Positions 10,001 through 21,500 of a stretch of DNA of 64,000 nt are shown one piece after another. Source of the stretch: Watersipora subatra (Eukaryota; Bryozoa; Gymnolaemata; Cheilostomatida; Watersiporidae); contig NC_088709.1 of NCBI RefSeq assembly GCF_963576615.1, forward strand, positions 16,691,264 through 16,755,263. The letters are read 5' to 3'. Under the pieces are notes generated by a model that did not search any database, was not told where the DNA came from, and worked only from the letters and a program-made list of their open reading frames with translations. Each line of letters begins with the position of its first letter. Position 1 is the first letter of the stretch. A program made the translations under genes and the position numbers.

Positions 10001-12151
10001 CACTAGCATCACTCTATGCTTGTCATGCTCTCCAAGTAGCATCAATCTATGATAGCGATATTCTCACTAGCATCACTCTATGCTTGTCATGGTCTCCCAG
10101 TAGCATCAATCTATGATAGCGATATTCTCACTAGCATCACTCTATGCTTGTCATGCTCTCCAATTAGCATCAATCTATGATAGCGATATTCTCACTAGCA
10201 TCACTCTATGCTTGTCATGGTCTCCCAGTAGCATCAATCTATGATAGCGATATTCTCACTAGCATCACTCTATGCTTGTCATGCTCTCCAATTAGCATCA
10301 ATCTATGATAGCGATATTCTCATTAGCATCACTCTATGCTTATCATGCTCTCCAAGTAGCATCAATCTATGATAGCGATATTCTCACTAGCATCACTCTA
10401 TGATTTCTAATCAGCATTACTTATTTATTAGGTAGCAACAATTTTTGCATCATATTCTTTAATTCGTTTCACTCTATGTTTTGTTCACTCTATATCAACT
10501 TCATACATCTTGATGTCATTCCTCAATGCTGCCAGTTTTAGTACCTGTGCTGACAATTCTTTATATTGTAATTGGGCTCCTGGCTCTGAAGGTTATCATC
10601 TTATTACAGACTTCCAGTCCATTTAGTTCGCACTGGGTGCTATGGCACCGTGATGATACCATAAAGGCCTGTTCTGGGATCAAAACTGTTTAAACATTGT
10701 AGTCGTAGCAACATGATGAAGATACCTAATGGCTGGCTCAGCTATCTTTCACCCGAGCTCATGAAGGCCTTGAGAATAGCAGATCCAGGCGAACTCACCG
10801 TTGAACTTCCTTTCACCAAAAAATCTGATGTCTTTGCTTTCGGGTAGGTTTGCTGCATAAGTGTTCATTGTCACCACAGTGAACACTTATTAGGGAACTC
10901 CGGTATAAAGGGCTGGCCACACAGCTACTGAGCTGAAGTTTCCTATGTTAAAAAACAAAAAGAGAATGCTTTAAACCAATGAGCTTCACTCATGCTTGTT
11001 TCGATTAGGCGGAACTGATGTTTGAGTTTATTTTGGCAATTTTACACTATCGAATGCAATTGTAACTTCGTTCACGCCAAGGTAAAACAGAAAACAGATG
11101 CGTTTGTGCTTGCTGACATGGCATCAATTTTAGTAAATGTTCTTTGATTCTGGAGCAATACAATTTTTGGTTCTTTTGGTTGAAATATGACCATTTCACA
11201 TTTTTGGGGTCTCTTTGCAACATTTGTGAAAGTTGTTGAGTTATCAAGTTGGGTGACTAGACACAAGCTATTGTAAACCTGGGTTACAATGATTCCCGTC
11301 CACCATCTGCAACCAACATTCACAGTAGTTGAACACGATGTAAACTTTCTTGCAGAACCATCTGGTATGAACTATTATGCGGAGATTGGCCGCATGCCTC
11401 TAACCTCGCCGCGGAGCTTGTGATATGGCAGGTGGGCAGGGGTCTGAAACCCTCCCTCCACAACATGTCTAATTCAACCAAAGAATCCAAGGTAATTCTG
11501 AGGACACTTTTCTTGGGCTTAAAGTGCATCATCACTAGAAATAGATTTGTTTTATTTATCAAATGCAACTTTGAGGTATTTTTAAGAGCTGGTTTTCAGA
11601 AAATCAATTTAACTAAAGCCACTGTTGTCCTAAATATAACTCCGCTACCTGTAGGGTGTTATTTTAATTTTCAAACATTTTACAGACGCATTTGAGGTTT
11701 TGATTGCATTATTTTCAATGGCTTCGCATGTTCAGGGCCTTTAGTTCTGCTCTGTTCTTTCGATTATGTGCCACTCTAAGCACTTTTGTTGTCTTGCATA
11801 CACTTACTTTTTCTACTTAGCCTTTTTAATGGCCTTATTTAAATTTCTTTTAGATGAAACATTCCAATACACATATATGTACTTACAGTGACCTTAACAT
11901 GTATAAACCTTCCTGTATACATACATACTTGACCCTCAGCGGGTATCAAGTAGCACAGATATCGTTAAGGTCTTCCTCTGTTGCAGGACATCATTATGCA
12001 TTGTTGGATGTATTCTCCTCCAGATCGGCCATCTTTCTCCGATCTCGGAAGCATGCTGGAACGGTTGCCAAAGAAAAGGCTCAACAGAAGCCCTTCCCAC
12101 CCACTCCAACTATCACGCAGCATTGACTCATTTTTCAAGCTACTTGATTAG
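1091..12151 (+). CDS. KSR: Kinase suppressor of Ras (KSR), 3' part
   Basis: KSR is a RAF-related pseudokinase scaffold that brings RAF, MEK and ERK together at the membrane. Exons with consistent phases are 1091-1229, 2437-2558, 3744-3902 (or 3869), 4030-4132, 4262-4342, 5031-5085, 7022-7224, 7311-7484, 7602-7695, 9742-9881, 10703-10843, 11356-11491 and 11987-12151, giving 570 residues plus TAG. The first two exons form a C1 finger ([23 protein letters not shown]). A Ser-rich linker follows, then the kinase-like domain: [20 protein letters not shown] opening, VAIK lysine present, [11 protein letters not shown] as IADFGV, SPE for APE, and DRPSF near the C-terminus. The catalytic HRD site reads HKH, so the catalytic Asp is lost; KSRs usually have HKD. 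The gene enters the window in phase 1, so 5' exons are missing. RAF itself is unlikely because of the HKH site and KSR-type C1. Confidence 0.93.
1490..1801 (+). mobile_element. Dispersed repeat, 'GCCTGGGTATTAAAAA' family
   Basis: It begins TACTAGCTGTGCCTCACAGC, continues with GCATTGCCTGGGTATTAAAA, and ends with a CTTTGAGAAA-(TA)n tail. Related heads occur at 18085 (+) and, in reverse, at 38190-38245. The simple-repeat tail suggests a non-autonomous retroposed element, but no coding part is present and the class is uncertain. Confidence 0.55.
2060..2436 (+). repeat. 51-bp intronic minisatellite copying the KSR acceptor
   Basis: About seven units of 48-54 bp (typically 50-51) end directly at the acceptor of the second C1 exon. 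Each unit carries the motif GCAGGTATAAATGTCA or a variant, the same bases that form the real splice site and first codons at 2432-2449. CAGG starts fall at 2183, 2234, 2282, 2333, 2383 and 2434. Only the last copy runs on into coding sequence. Confidence 0.88.
2559..2960 (+). other. KSR intron, nothing notable
   Basis: AT-rich sequence between the donor at 2559 and the MITE at 2961. I see no exon, tandem repeat or hairpin of note. Confidence 0.5.
2961..3364 (+). mobile_element. MITE with TATCATACTTTTCGGACTAT ends
   Basis: About 404 bp. The left end TATCATACTTTTCGGACTAT is matched by an inverted right end that reads TACCATACTTTTTGGACTAT. Internal sequence carries repeated 'AAGCCGCA' motifs close to both ends. 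A TA target duplication is likely. There is no open frame for a transposase, so it is non-autonomous. It lies in a KSR intron. Confidence 0.85.
3365..3743 (+). other. KSR intron, nothing notable
   Basis: Ordinary AT-rich intronic sequence ending in a pyrimidine-rich stretch and the CAG acceptor at 3741-3743. Confidence 0.5.
4343..4860 (+). repeat. 37-bp intronic minisatellite copying the KSR donor
   Basis: The array starts at the 5' splice site of exon 4262-4342 (AGTGTAAGTTTATATTCTC) and repeats a 37-bp unit that begins with the same AGTGTAAGT. Copies begin near 4377, 4414, 4451, 4488, 4525, 4562, 4599, 4636, 4674, 4712, 4749, 4786 and 4822. About ten keep an intact GTAAGT, the rest carry small changes. 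Confidence 0.9.
5086..5904 (+). other. KSR intron with short 27-bp repeat
   Basis: Around 5195-5290 there are about four imperfect copies of a 27-bp unit containing ATACAGAACAGTACAATACT. The remainder is AT-rich and shows no exon. Confidence 0.55.
5905..6470. repeat. 26-bp palindrome-rich minisatellite
   Basis: About 21 copies of a 26-bp unit whose core CAATATATATTG is a perfect palindrome followed by TTTATATTCATA. A few units are 28 bp because of an added TA. All three forward frames are open through the array, but the predicted Tyr/Ile-rich peptides only reflect the repeat. Array DNA could extrude cruciforms. Confidence 0.9.
6480..7021 (+). other. KSR intron, nothing notable
   Basis: AT-rich. 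A 62-codon Lys-rich open frame on the minus strand (6514-6702) has no recognisable domain. The acceptor CACAG at 7017-7021 closes the intron. Confidence 0.45.
7696..8438 (+). other. KSR intron, nothing notable
   Basis: Single-copy looking intronic sequence between the exon ending ITQ and the transposon at 8439. No exon or repeat array was seen. Confidence 0.45.
8439..9260. mobile_element. TTAA-flanked non-autonomous DNA transposon
   Basis: About 820 bp. The left end TTAAAGGCGTGGTCACATGA and the inverted right end TTAAGGGGTGGTCACACGAG match over about 30 bp, including the next block GCxCCGAACCGA. TTAA at both ends is the target signature of piggyBac-type elements. Sub-terminal sequence holds several GGTTCGG motifs. 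No transposase frame is present. It lies in a KSR intron. Confidence 0.85.
9455..9625 (+). mobile_element. tRNA-derived SINE, family A
   Basis: The head has an A-box-like GAGTGGTGCGGATTGTAGCA and a B-box-like GGTTTGATTC, followed by the family body TTTTTTCCTAACACTCTTAC and the shared 3' motif CTCTTATTATAGTAAAGATT. The same body and tail occur at 13255, 18362 and 31661 and, in reverse, near 19935. Confidence 0.75.
9937..10405 (+). repeat. 64-bp intronic minisatellite
   Basis: About seven copies of a 64-bp unit containing CTAGCATCACTCTATGCTTG and ATCTATGATAGCGATATTCT. Two unit types alternate (TCCAAGTAGC or TCCAATTAGC versus TCCCAGTAGC), a sign of duplication of two-unit blocks. It lies in a KSR intron, about 55 bp after the donor at 9882. 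Confidence 0.85.
10844..11355 (+). other. KSR intron, nothing notable
   Basis: Ordinary intronic sequence. Short open frames on the minus strand at 11047-11323 have no recognisable similarity. Confidence 0.45.
11492..11986 (+). other. KSR last intron
   Basis: AT-rich intron ending in a pyrimidine tract and TTGCAG at 11981-11986. Nothing else was seen. Confidence 0.45.
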
Positions 12152-13254
12152 CTGCCCTTGTGATCGATCTCGTTATGGTCAAGGCGACACCTGAAAACCA
12201 ATATAAGATGCATACATAAGGGATGCGTCGATGAACCCTTTAGCATGCCTACCATTGACTGAGCCTTGATTAAAGTGTGCCTAGTTTAGGACAGGCCATA
12301 GTTATGGCAAGCCTCCCGAAGGGCACTAACTTTATGTCCAAACTAGGTCATCTTTAGCCTTGGTTCTTTTTCTTCATTCCTAATGACATTGTTGTGCAAT
12401 ATTTTTTGACATCTCGGAGGAAATTCTGTTGAATGTTAGATCCTTCGACCAGATCCTTGTTACTGTTAAAATCCGTGCAAAATATCAGCTCGTTTGTATG
12501 CAGATGTTCTAGTTATTCAGATGAGAATATTAGTATAGTAGGGGTGCGTTAGAGGGCAGGGCAGGTTTGCGGGTTCCCCTCACCTGCTGTTTTAAAAGAT
12601 TTTATCTTTGCCGCTAAGTTTTTATCTAAAGCGTTGAGTACATTTTCTTGCTGAACACTCAACTGTATATATTACTGTTTATACTCCGCCCATTTTATCA
12701 GACCTTTTTTCAAAGGCTCTTTAACTGTTGCATATTATATTTTTTTATTTTGATGTATCTTAACTTTTATGAGAGACATCGTAAGATACAGAGTGTGTTG
12801 CGATGAATGTTGCCACAACTTTCATAAACAATCATGTGAGTGCCGGAGATATTGAAGGAGTTATGCTACCAGAGTATGAAATGTCGGATTTCTTAGTGAT
12901 CTTGCCTGTGATTGAACTGCTGATATGTTAATAGATGTCGCATTTACTACCGAGTCTGTTTTTCCCATTGCCAGTTTTGATCTATAATCATAGATATTGA
13001 ACTAGTAAGTTTAGGGCTATGTTTGAAAAGCTATAGTCCAGTATTACGAAAACAATTCAGAACTAGAATGGAACATACATACCATTACTAATAATTACCA
13101 ATGTTTATGTCATTAATATCTTTGAACATACTGCTTCTGCCTTGTCTAACACTCAAATTTATTTTCTGGATTCTCCGTTGGAAATGAGCATACTAGGGAG
13201 CTTTCTAGTACTAGTACATGTTCCTTAGTAACAACTATGCATACAACTATTCTA
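12152..13254 (+). other. KSR 3' UTR and spacer
   Basis: No gene seen. The KSR 3' UTR should begin here, but I found no convincing polyadenylation signal close to the stop; the first clear AATAAA run is near 13633. Confidence 0.4.
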
Positions 13255-13415
13255 AAATGCAGCAAGGTGGCAGAGTGGAGCAGGTGGCAACATGCTTGGC
13301 TACTAAGCAAATGTTTATATTCAAATCTTGTTTGATGCATTTTTTTTCCAAATATCCAACTGTGGCTTTGGACGGACAGACAGATATGGCTCTTATTACA
13401 GTAAAGATTGTTATG
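13255..13415 (+). mobile_element. tRNA-derived SINE, family A
   Basis: It opens with GCAAGGTGGCAGAGTGGAGC, an A-box-like block, then a degenerate B-box (TATTCAAATC), a T-run and GGCTCTTATTACAGTAAAGA. The order matches the copies at 9455 and 31661. Confidence 0.75.
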
Positions 13416-13939
13416 TAATCATTTGCTAATGCTACACCTTGCAAAGCTTGCTTGTGTCGAACACAAATATTTCTGCTAAAGAATAATGGCTTTCTTGCTT
13501 ACACTCGATGGCTTCATGTTATTCATCATTGTATCATTGGGACCTGGTTAAAAATGTACATACATTTTGATATAATATTTGAACATACATGTACAGCGGT
13601 TTGCCAAATAACTGATTCCTTTGTTGGATAACTAAATAAAATTATATTGTTTATGATGTGAAATGAGTAAATAGAAATGTATGTGGTGTAATCATATCTG
13701 TACAGATTGTCATCTTCAATCATTAAAAAATGAAATGTTCAGAATTTAGCTTACCTAATCATTCAAAAACATAATTTCACATATGTTTGGTTTTCATATT
13801 TGAAATCAGGATAAAATGTGAATTAATCAACTATATAATTCATGGCTGTTGACTAAACTCACAATGAGCAACAATCTTGGTAATAAGAATTTTAGTTTTT
13901 CAACAAAGGGTCCAGTTTATTTCACACAGCGCTGTAGGT

Positions 13940-14325
13940 GGATTTACTGTAGGTGTATGCATCACACTGCTGTAGGTGTATACACTGTGCTGCTGTAAGT
14001 GTATACATCGCACCGTTGTAGGAAAATACATCGCACCGCTGTAGGTGTATGAACCGCTGTAGGTGTATGCACCGCTGTAGGTGTGTGCACCGCTGTAGGT
14101 GTATGCACCGCTGTAGGTGTGTGCACCGCTGTAGGTGTATGCACCGCTGTAGGTGTATGCACCGCTGTAGGTGTGTGCACCGCTGTAGGTGTGTGCACCG
14201 CTGTAGGTGTGTGCACCGCTGTAGGTGTGTGCACCGCTGTAGGTGTGTGCACCGCTGTAGGTATATGCACCGCTGTAAGTATATGCACCGCTGTAAGTAT
14301 ATGCACCGCTGTAGGTGTATACATA
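13940..14325. repeat. 18-bp minisatellite
   Basis: From about 14040, roughly 16 tight copies of GTGCACCGCTGTAGGTGT, preceded by degenerate longer units from 13940. Because 18 is a multiple of three, every frame yields a six-residue repeat (for example CTAVGV). This is a repeat artefact, not a protein. It lies between KSR and syntaxin A. Confidence 0.92.
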
Positions 14326-14329
14326 CATG

Positions 14330-14981
14330 TTTAAGTACAGGTCTTTGTAACTTTACATATCGTTGCTTATCCAGCAAAACTTCATCGTAAAAGCTAGCTG
14401 CAGAGCCCCACCATAGTCATTAAGTTTACATCATGAATTGACTCTCCAACATCTTGAGCAGAGTTGGATATAGTGGTGGTCACTATATATGTATGTATGC
14501 CATGTATGTATGTATCATTGAGTTGCTGGTTTCTTATACATAGAACAACTAAAACTATCCAGTTTCCAATGAAAATCAATTCAAAATTTGAATTGGTTTC
14601 CAATTGAATTCAATTTGCCTACAAAATGCAATCCTAAGAAATCATGAGCCCCTGTTTGATTATGAAAACATACAAAAGAATTTAATGTAGTTTAATACTT
14701 GTAGTTGGTATTCCATAATGTTGTCATAACAAAATTATGCTTTTTGTTCGCTGCCAAAGATTTGCTGCCATTTATTAAGTGCTTTGTAGAATTTTATGCT
14801 AACTATAATATTAAATGTTTTTTCAACATCTATCGCGGCAGAGCCTTCAGGTGCTACAATAACCTGAATGTCCTCATCTTGGTACAAGCATCAAGTATGA
14901 TTTTGTTATGTCTGTTTCCTAAAAACATTTCTGAGGACACAGGCTACAGAATATTGGTGAATTCTGTCTGGATAGTGTAAC
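14330..14981. other. Spacer, nothing notable
   Basis: AT-rich spacer between the minisatellite and the long-TIR transposon. It has short direct repeats of ATGTATGT near 14490, and no gene was seen. Confidence 0.4.
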
Positions 14982-15897
14982 TTGAAGGTTGATTTGCAAC
15001 AAAATTCATATTACAGTTATTTGGTATCAAAAAGTTCACCATGACTTACTATGCTGTGTTGTAGGTGCAAAATATGTGGAAATTTGTTCGCAAGCTCTTA
15101 AAAGCTCAAAAATGAACAGGTAATCACAGCCATTAGAAGATGCCATAGGATGGAATCGCTTTATTTCGATTACATACTCAACAGGGTTATTGTTTTGACA
15201 TGTGATGTTCTCACGTGAAATGAAAGGCCAATAAAAGGCTCAATATAAAACGTCTCGTAGCACTAGTTTATGACAAACACTTCGAGTTCTGCCGGAAAGC
15301 CCGTATCAAATATAAATGCTCGCTACTTTACAGTTTCATTTCAGCCTGGTCTAATCATCTAGTCGTAAGCTGATCATGTGACCCATACTCCTTGTCAAAT
15401 GGCGCGAACAATTTCTGCAGCATTTTTTACTATCACAAGTGACCAACAGGCTCCTCATGTCTATCAGAGGATGATATGTACTCCTTTGAGCTAAGGTTAA
15501 AAAATTAAACTAATCTTTAGGCTTGGTGTTGAGATATCAATGCTCAAAGTGACAGCATTACAATGATAATGAAATAGACGCGTAAGGACAATAAACACCG
15601 TTTCATTGAATGCGTGAAGTATATTTGTGAAAATATTTCAGCAAAGAAGGTGGCGTGAAAATGTAAACAAAAGCACATCGTGTTTAACTACATCCCATTT
15701 GAGCCGTTTTGTAGAGGGATTCCACCCTATGGCGTTTTCGTGATGGCTGCGATTAACTGTTCAGTTTTTTTAGCTTTTAAAAGCTTGTAATCACATTTCT
15801 ACATATTTTGCACCTACGACACAGCAGAGTAAGACATGGTGAACCCTTTAATACTAAATAACTGCAATGTGAATTTTGTTGCAAATCAACTTTCAAG
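14982..15897. mobile_element. Long-TIR DNA transposon, copy 1
   Basis: About 915 bp with inverted ends of more than 100 bp: AGGTTGATTTGCAACAAAAT at the left is mirrored by ATTTTGTTGCAAATCAACTT at the right, and the match continues to AAAAGCT. It pairs with 50982-51865, whose TTAA borders are clear; here the borders read TTGA and TCAA. No transposase frame was seen, so it is non-autonomous. Confidence 0.88.
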
Positions 15898-15904
15898 TTG
15901 GCTC

Positions 15905-16130
15905 TGTTGGGTGAATATAACATACAGTTTATGATGCAACACATGATGTTACATACGGTTAAACATGTCACAGAGAGTGTTACATATGGTCTACCAAGTA
16001 ACAGAGTGTGACATGTGGTTTAACATGTACCAAATATGTTAAAATACTGTTTAGCGTGTAACAGAGAGTGTAGCGGGCAGGACAGTCAGAATGTATGAGA
16101 TAGCGTACCAAACATTTTAAAGTGTGACAG
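15905..16130. repeat. Degenerate short tandem repeat
   Basis: Irregular recurrence of GGTTTAACATGT and GTAACAGAGAGTGT, about five times with 35-55 bp spacing. It is an old, decayed array directly after the transposon. Confidence 0.5.
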
Positions 16131-16628
16131 AGTTTAACACAATTACAATTGATAGTTTCAATCGGTTCGGCAAATAGCCTCATTTGTAAAAAGCCTAAGA
16201 TTCTCAATGTCTAGACTCTTACACAGATGCTACTCGCACTACTCATACTGACTTGTAATAGCCCCATTACTCAAGTATGCATAGCGTACTTGAAATGGGC
16301 CTCAGATATTAGCCTATGAGAAGGCGGTAATGTACAAAGTGTGTCTAGAGACCACAGCCAATAAAACCCCTGCTACTCGTTGTCATTAGATTTTTAATAT
16401 CGTTAGTTTCTTTTAGGCATCTTTAAAGGTATCAATATTCTTCGAAAGAGTCTTATCAGGTTTGAAAAGCTGCCAACTCGTTGCTGCCGCAGCAGCTACT
16501 ACTTCAAATGATTACAACAAACTTGTCATCTTAAATTTGGCTTAGACTCATTCATTTTGATAATTTCAAGCAGAAGAATTTTACAGTCGTCTTGTTGAAC
16601 AGCGCAAAGAGTCATATAAACAATTGAT
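16131..16628 (+). promoter_or_regulatory. Presumed syntaxin A 5' flank
   Basis: No coding sequence. By position it should hold the promoter and 5' UTR of syntaxin A. I cannot point to a TATA box or initiator. A short hairpin (AAGTATGCatagcGTACTT type) lies near 16274. Confidence 0.3.
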
Positions 16629-18529
16629 ATGGTCAAGGACCGCTTGGATGACCTTAGTCAGGTAGGGGATGGCAGCCAGTCCAGCAGTCACAATAAATGT
16701 TATCATGCTGGCATCAAAAATATAATCGTTTCTTCTCTTTGTCATAGTATGAAGAAGAGGAGGATTTTCCTGACTTTTTTACTCACGATGATAGGGAGGA
16801 ACACATTATTATTCTACTGAATGAGGTAAGATGTTCATTAGCAGCCCATGAAACAAATAATCCTTAGCGTACTTTACCTTTAATCCTTAGCGTAGTTTAT
16901 AGATTAAAAACTGGCGTATATTTTGGTATAATCATTGCTAAAGGTATGGAACAGAGCCTTATAGCCTTGACTTACAGGATGTTCGGCCATACCAAGCACT
17001 CTACACAATGTACTATATACTATATGATATGCACAGTACACGGTACTCTAGACATTGTACATTGTATTTTATATATGCTACACAATAAGTACGACACTAT
17101 TACATATTTCACGGTGTACCCTATATACTGCATTAGATGGAAAAATATGACATGCTAAGTATGATAGGTATACGCCACACTATGTATGATATGACACACT
17201 ACGTATGATACATGATATGACACACTGTGTGTTATACATGATATGACACATCATGTGTTATACATGAAATGGCGCACTATGTGTTATACATGATATGACG
17301 CATTATATATGATACATGATATGACACACTATGTATGATACATGATATGACACACTATGTATGATACATGATACGACACACTATGTACCATACATGATAT
17401 GACACACTATGTATGATACATGATACGGCACACTATGTACGATACATGATATGACACACTATGTGTTATACATGGTACAACACACTATGTATGATAAATG
17501 ATATGACGCACTATGTATGATACATGATATGACACATTATGTATGCTACATGATACGGCATATTATGTACCATACATGATTTGACGCACTATGTATGATA
17601 CATGATACATGATACATGATACATGATACATGATACATGATACATGATACATGATACATGATACATGATACATGATACATGATACATGATACATGATACA
17701 TGATACATGATACATGATACATGATACATGATACATGATACATGATACATGATACATGATACATGATACATGATACATGATACATGATACATGATACATG
17801 ATACATGATACATGATACATGATACATGATACATGATACATGATACATGATACATGATACATGATACATGATACTTGATACATGATACATGATATATGAT
17901 ACATCATACATTATAAATTCAACAGATTTCAAAAGTTAATAATCGGTGTATGGTATGGCAAATATCAAATCAGTTAGCCTACGTGAAATGAAAGATGCAC
18001 GGGTTTCAGACACCTGCTCGCAATTAGACAATAAAATATACACATGTACATGCCCAATGTATATCATAATATACAATAGATTATTTACTAGCTAAATGCC
18101 CAGCATTGCTCAAATAATAATAAAGGCTTTTACACTGAAAATTTATTTCTAATCCACTTATAAAACATTTCCATTCTAACTTTTAAATGAAGGTGTTAGT
18201 TTATTTCTGTGTGCACCCTAAGTTCAATAAAGTTTATGCTATACACATATATTTATAGCATTTTGGGAAAAATTGGGCATGTATTTTTCTTCTAGCAAAC
18301 TGGTAGTCCAGTGTTTCAGTAAAGATTGGCAGGTGTAATGAGTATGCTAGCAATTATTCCTGAGTCTGGCAAGGTGGCAGCGTGGCATAGTGGTTAGCAC
18401 GCCTGTCTGCAAGACTGGTGTTGTTGAGTTCAATTTTAGTGCGACATGGTTTTTTCATTCCTAAAACATTATCGCTATAACTGTACATATGATAAAAAAA
18501 CTAACAAACACTTAGAATTATATATATAG

Positions 18530-18579
<50 letters not shown>

Positions 18580-21500
18580 TTTAGACTTTAAATTAAACTG
18601 GAGAGCAGCTGTGATGTAACGATTAACACTCTGTACTGTCAAGAGGCAGTCATGTCAGTGGCTTGAGCCCCGCTAATAGACGTTAGGAAAAGCACCCAGT
18701 CGTAACTTGATTCTGTGCCTCAACATTGTTGTTTTGCCAGCGGAAGCTGCACATGATAAGAACGCCATTGCACTGTGGAGTTCTTTAGCTTGGTTGATTG
18801 TCTCTGTACCCGACAGCAAGTGAACATAAGAACTGCCTGAAAGGCAGCAGCTTAGCGGTAGATGGTCTCGAGACAAGTATTTGTGGAATTGGCATTCCAT
18901 TTAGCCGCAATACTTCTGTGTGGCAGGTTTCTTTGGCAGCTTCTGTGCCTTTCACATAACTCAGGAGAGGTCGAAGCTAGAGAAGTCTTTGATCAATGCT
19001 AGAACCCAAAGCTTCGTCTTGATCATTTGTTTAATTTGGTTCAAAGCTGTGAAATAAATCAGCCATCGACAATAATGGCAGAGGCATGTCATGTATAACT
19101 CAATCAGAGCAGAGCCCACCATAACGCACGAGACCTTACAAATAGCTTCTACTGTCTTACAGATTCCTTATGGTTTTTGCTGATGGTTAATAACTATCTT
19201 CACACTGCAATTTGTAGGTCGCCATGGTGCAGAAGTCTATTGACAGAATTGGAGAGAAAGTGAAAAGTTTGCGAGCTATACATGGCCGAATGCTGGGCAA
19301 TCCAGTTTACGACAGCTGTATGAAATGTTCCTTTAATTTTGTAAAGTCATAATCTTATTATTATTTTTTTCCTTATTTTTTAAAATTACAATAAATTTCA
19401 CCTTATCGTACGAGAGAGGTTAATAGTTTAAGTAAATTGTGAGATTCTTTGCTGTTTCTCATCTTCTGACACATTTATCCCAAAAAATAATGAGCTTGTT
19501 ATCATTCTACTGAATGAGGTAAGCTATTCATGAGCAACCTTTTTTGAACTTGGTATGATAGATAAGCACTGCTCACAACCTTTTTTAGTCAAGCCTTCTC
19601 CGGGTAGTTCTGCCGCTGTCCTGTTTGATAGGTGGCATATTCACATATACAGATGTATGTGTTTCAGTAGAAGTCATTTTACCTACATTATTTTTTACTC
19701 AGGCTAATGCGGGTGTGTCAATAATGCTCCGAACGAACTCTAAACTTTGCAGTGTTCTTTGTCATAGCATAGACTAATATTCCTTGCTGATTTAGCAGTG
19801 AGAGTGTTTTAAGGTTGGATGCCCTTCCTGTCACCACCGTCATGGCCTTTTTGAGAATCATACCATTAACCATACTATTAACCTGATGTTCACAGTCAGA
19901 TACTCTAGGCCACTTAATAATTAATATAACGATAATTTATATATATATTTATTATAAATATATAATTGAAATCTCTCCTATAACAATAGCTGTGTCTGTC
20001 TGTCTGACCTAAGCTAAACTAGAAGCGTTAAGAAAAAAATATTACCTCGCTTTGTAATTGAACCCTCTTGCGTCTGATTTAAAGGCAACATGCTACTGCT
20101 AAACCACTCTAGCACTTTGCTTCTCCATGGGATAATTTTCCATATACTGGTCACTCATGACAATCTCTCACAGTGCACAGCCCTGGCAAGTGTACTAGTT
20201 TATGTAATTTATGAGTGGCTAACAGAGCCATAGCTGGCCAGGTGAGTGATGAAATCACTAGTGGAGCTTAAAATTGAAATAATTTTTCAAAGATATAATC
20301 TTATATTGTTAGTAGCACCCACATGATCATGGATTCACAGATAACCAGCATCACGCTTGGAGTTCTAAAACAGATGTGCTTGGCTATTAGCCTGAGAGGC
20401 TATTTAAAATATTTCATCTACAAAAAGTTGCTAAAATTATACATACCTTATCCAGTTGTCTAGTTCCGCTGTTGACTGACAATCAGTATTTTATTAGCTA
20501 ACCCCAATTTTATTGTAGCTGAAAAACAGCAAATGACCTTTTTGATTGGTGAAATCAAACAAGAAACTGCTGCTGTTCAGAACACTTTGCAAGGTAAGCT
20601 TTTTTACTGCTTCTTTTGGAAAAGACAACCTAAGAATAATTGATGATAATCAAATCAGCAATCACTACCATAATAGGAGTCATGTCCCTTCGTCTGTTCA
20701 AAACCATTCGTGAAAGTTGGGAAAAAGTTGTGTCGAATTGGATTGGAACTCACAACACTCCATTTACAGTACTAACACGCTAACCTCTGCACCTATCAAC
20801 CGCCTTCAACTTTAGCTGAATAATTGGGCGGATGTTTATTTTATTCTCTGCTTTCTCTGCACAGCCAATGATCTCTTACAGCACACTTGACTGCCAGGAT
20901 ACTCGTGTTTCTAAGAGTTCGCCATCTAATGTTATATTTTACACCTGGGTTTTACCGCTTTCCTTGGCCTAATTTGCTATTCATCGTCACTGCGCTGTCT
21001 ATAGAGTGAGGCATTTTGAAATTACAGCACTAGGTCAATGTTAGGTTAATAAAACTGATAAGGATTGTGTCACAAGTGCTATTAGACTTCGGAAAGATAA
21101 AGCGTGAGACACGCAAGTATTGGTTAATTGCTAAAGGTAAACAGATGATTAGTTTCTTGGAGAGGAGAACAGTAAAAAGAATGTCAGATAGACCTGTTAA
21201 AAATGAACTCACAAAAGTTTAGTAGATTTGATCATAAGTTATCGGTATTTTTTTATTATTCGCGATTGTTTGCCTTGAGGTAATCTGACTGCTAGAATAT
21301 TTCAAGATTAAAATCAGTTGATTGAATAAAAATATTGATCTCAGTTGAAATGCTCAAAAAATACATGCGAAATGATGTCACTAGTTGCTATCATTGCGAT
21401 AGTTGATATTGATTGTGTTCAAATTGCAACATTACGTGCCTCCAACCTGTTGGTCTGTTCACAACTACACAAATCATAATCGCACCTTTGGTTGACCTGG

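Noticed and set aside
9937-10405. Regular repeats, considered as a CRISPR-like array.
   Set aside because: The repeats are contiguous without unique spacers, in an animal intron.
10612-10662. A possible extra KSR exon after TTACAG at 10610 ([17 protein letters not shown]).
   Set aside because: It meets a stop without a good donor, and joining 9881 directly to 10703 restores the normal length and sequence of the KSR activation segment.
13900-14390. Cys/Arg-rich and Thr-rich repeat proteins on both strands.
   Set aside because: By-products of the 18-bp array.
17546-17932. 128-codon Tyr/His/Val/Ser/Cys/Ile/Met repeat frame that looks metal-binding.
   Set aside because: By-product of the 7-bp array, identical in three frames.
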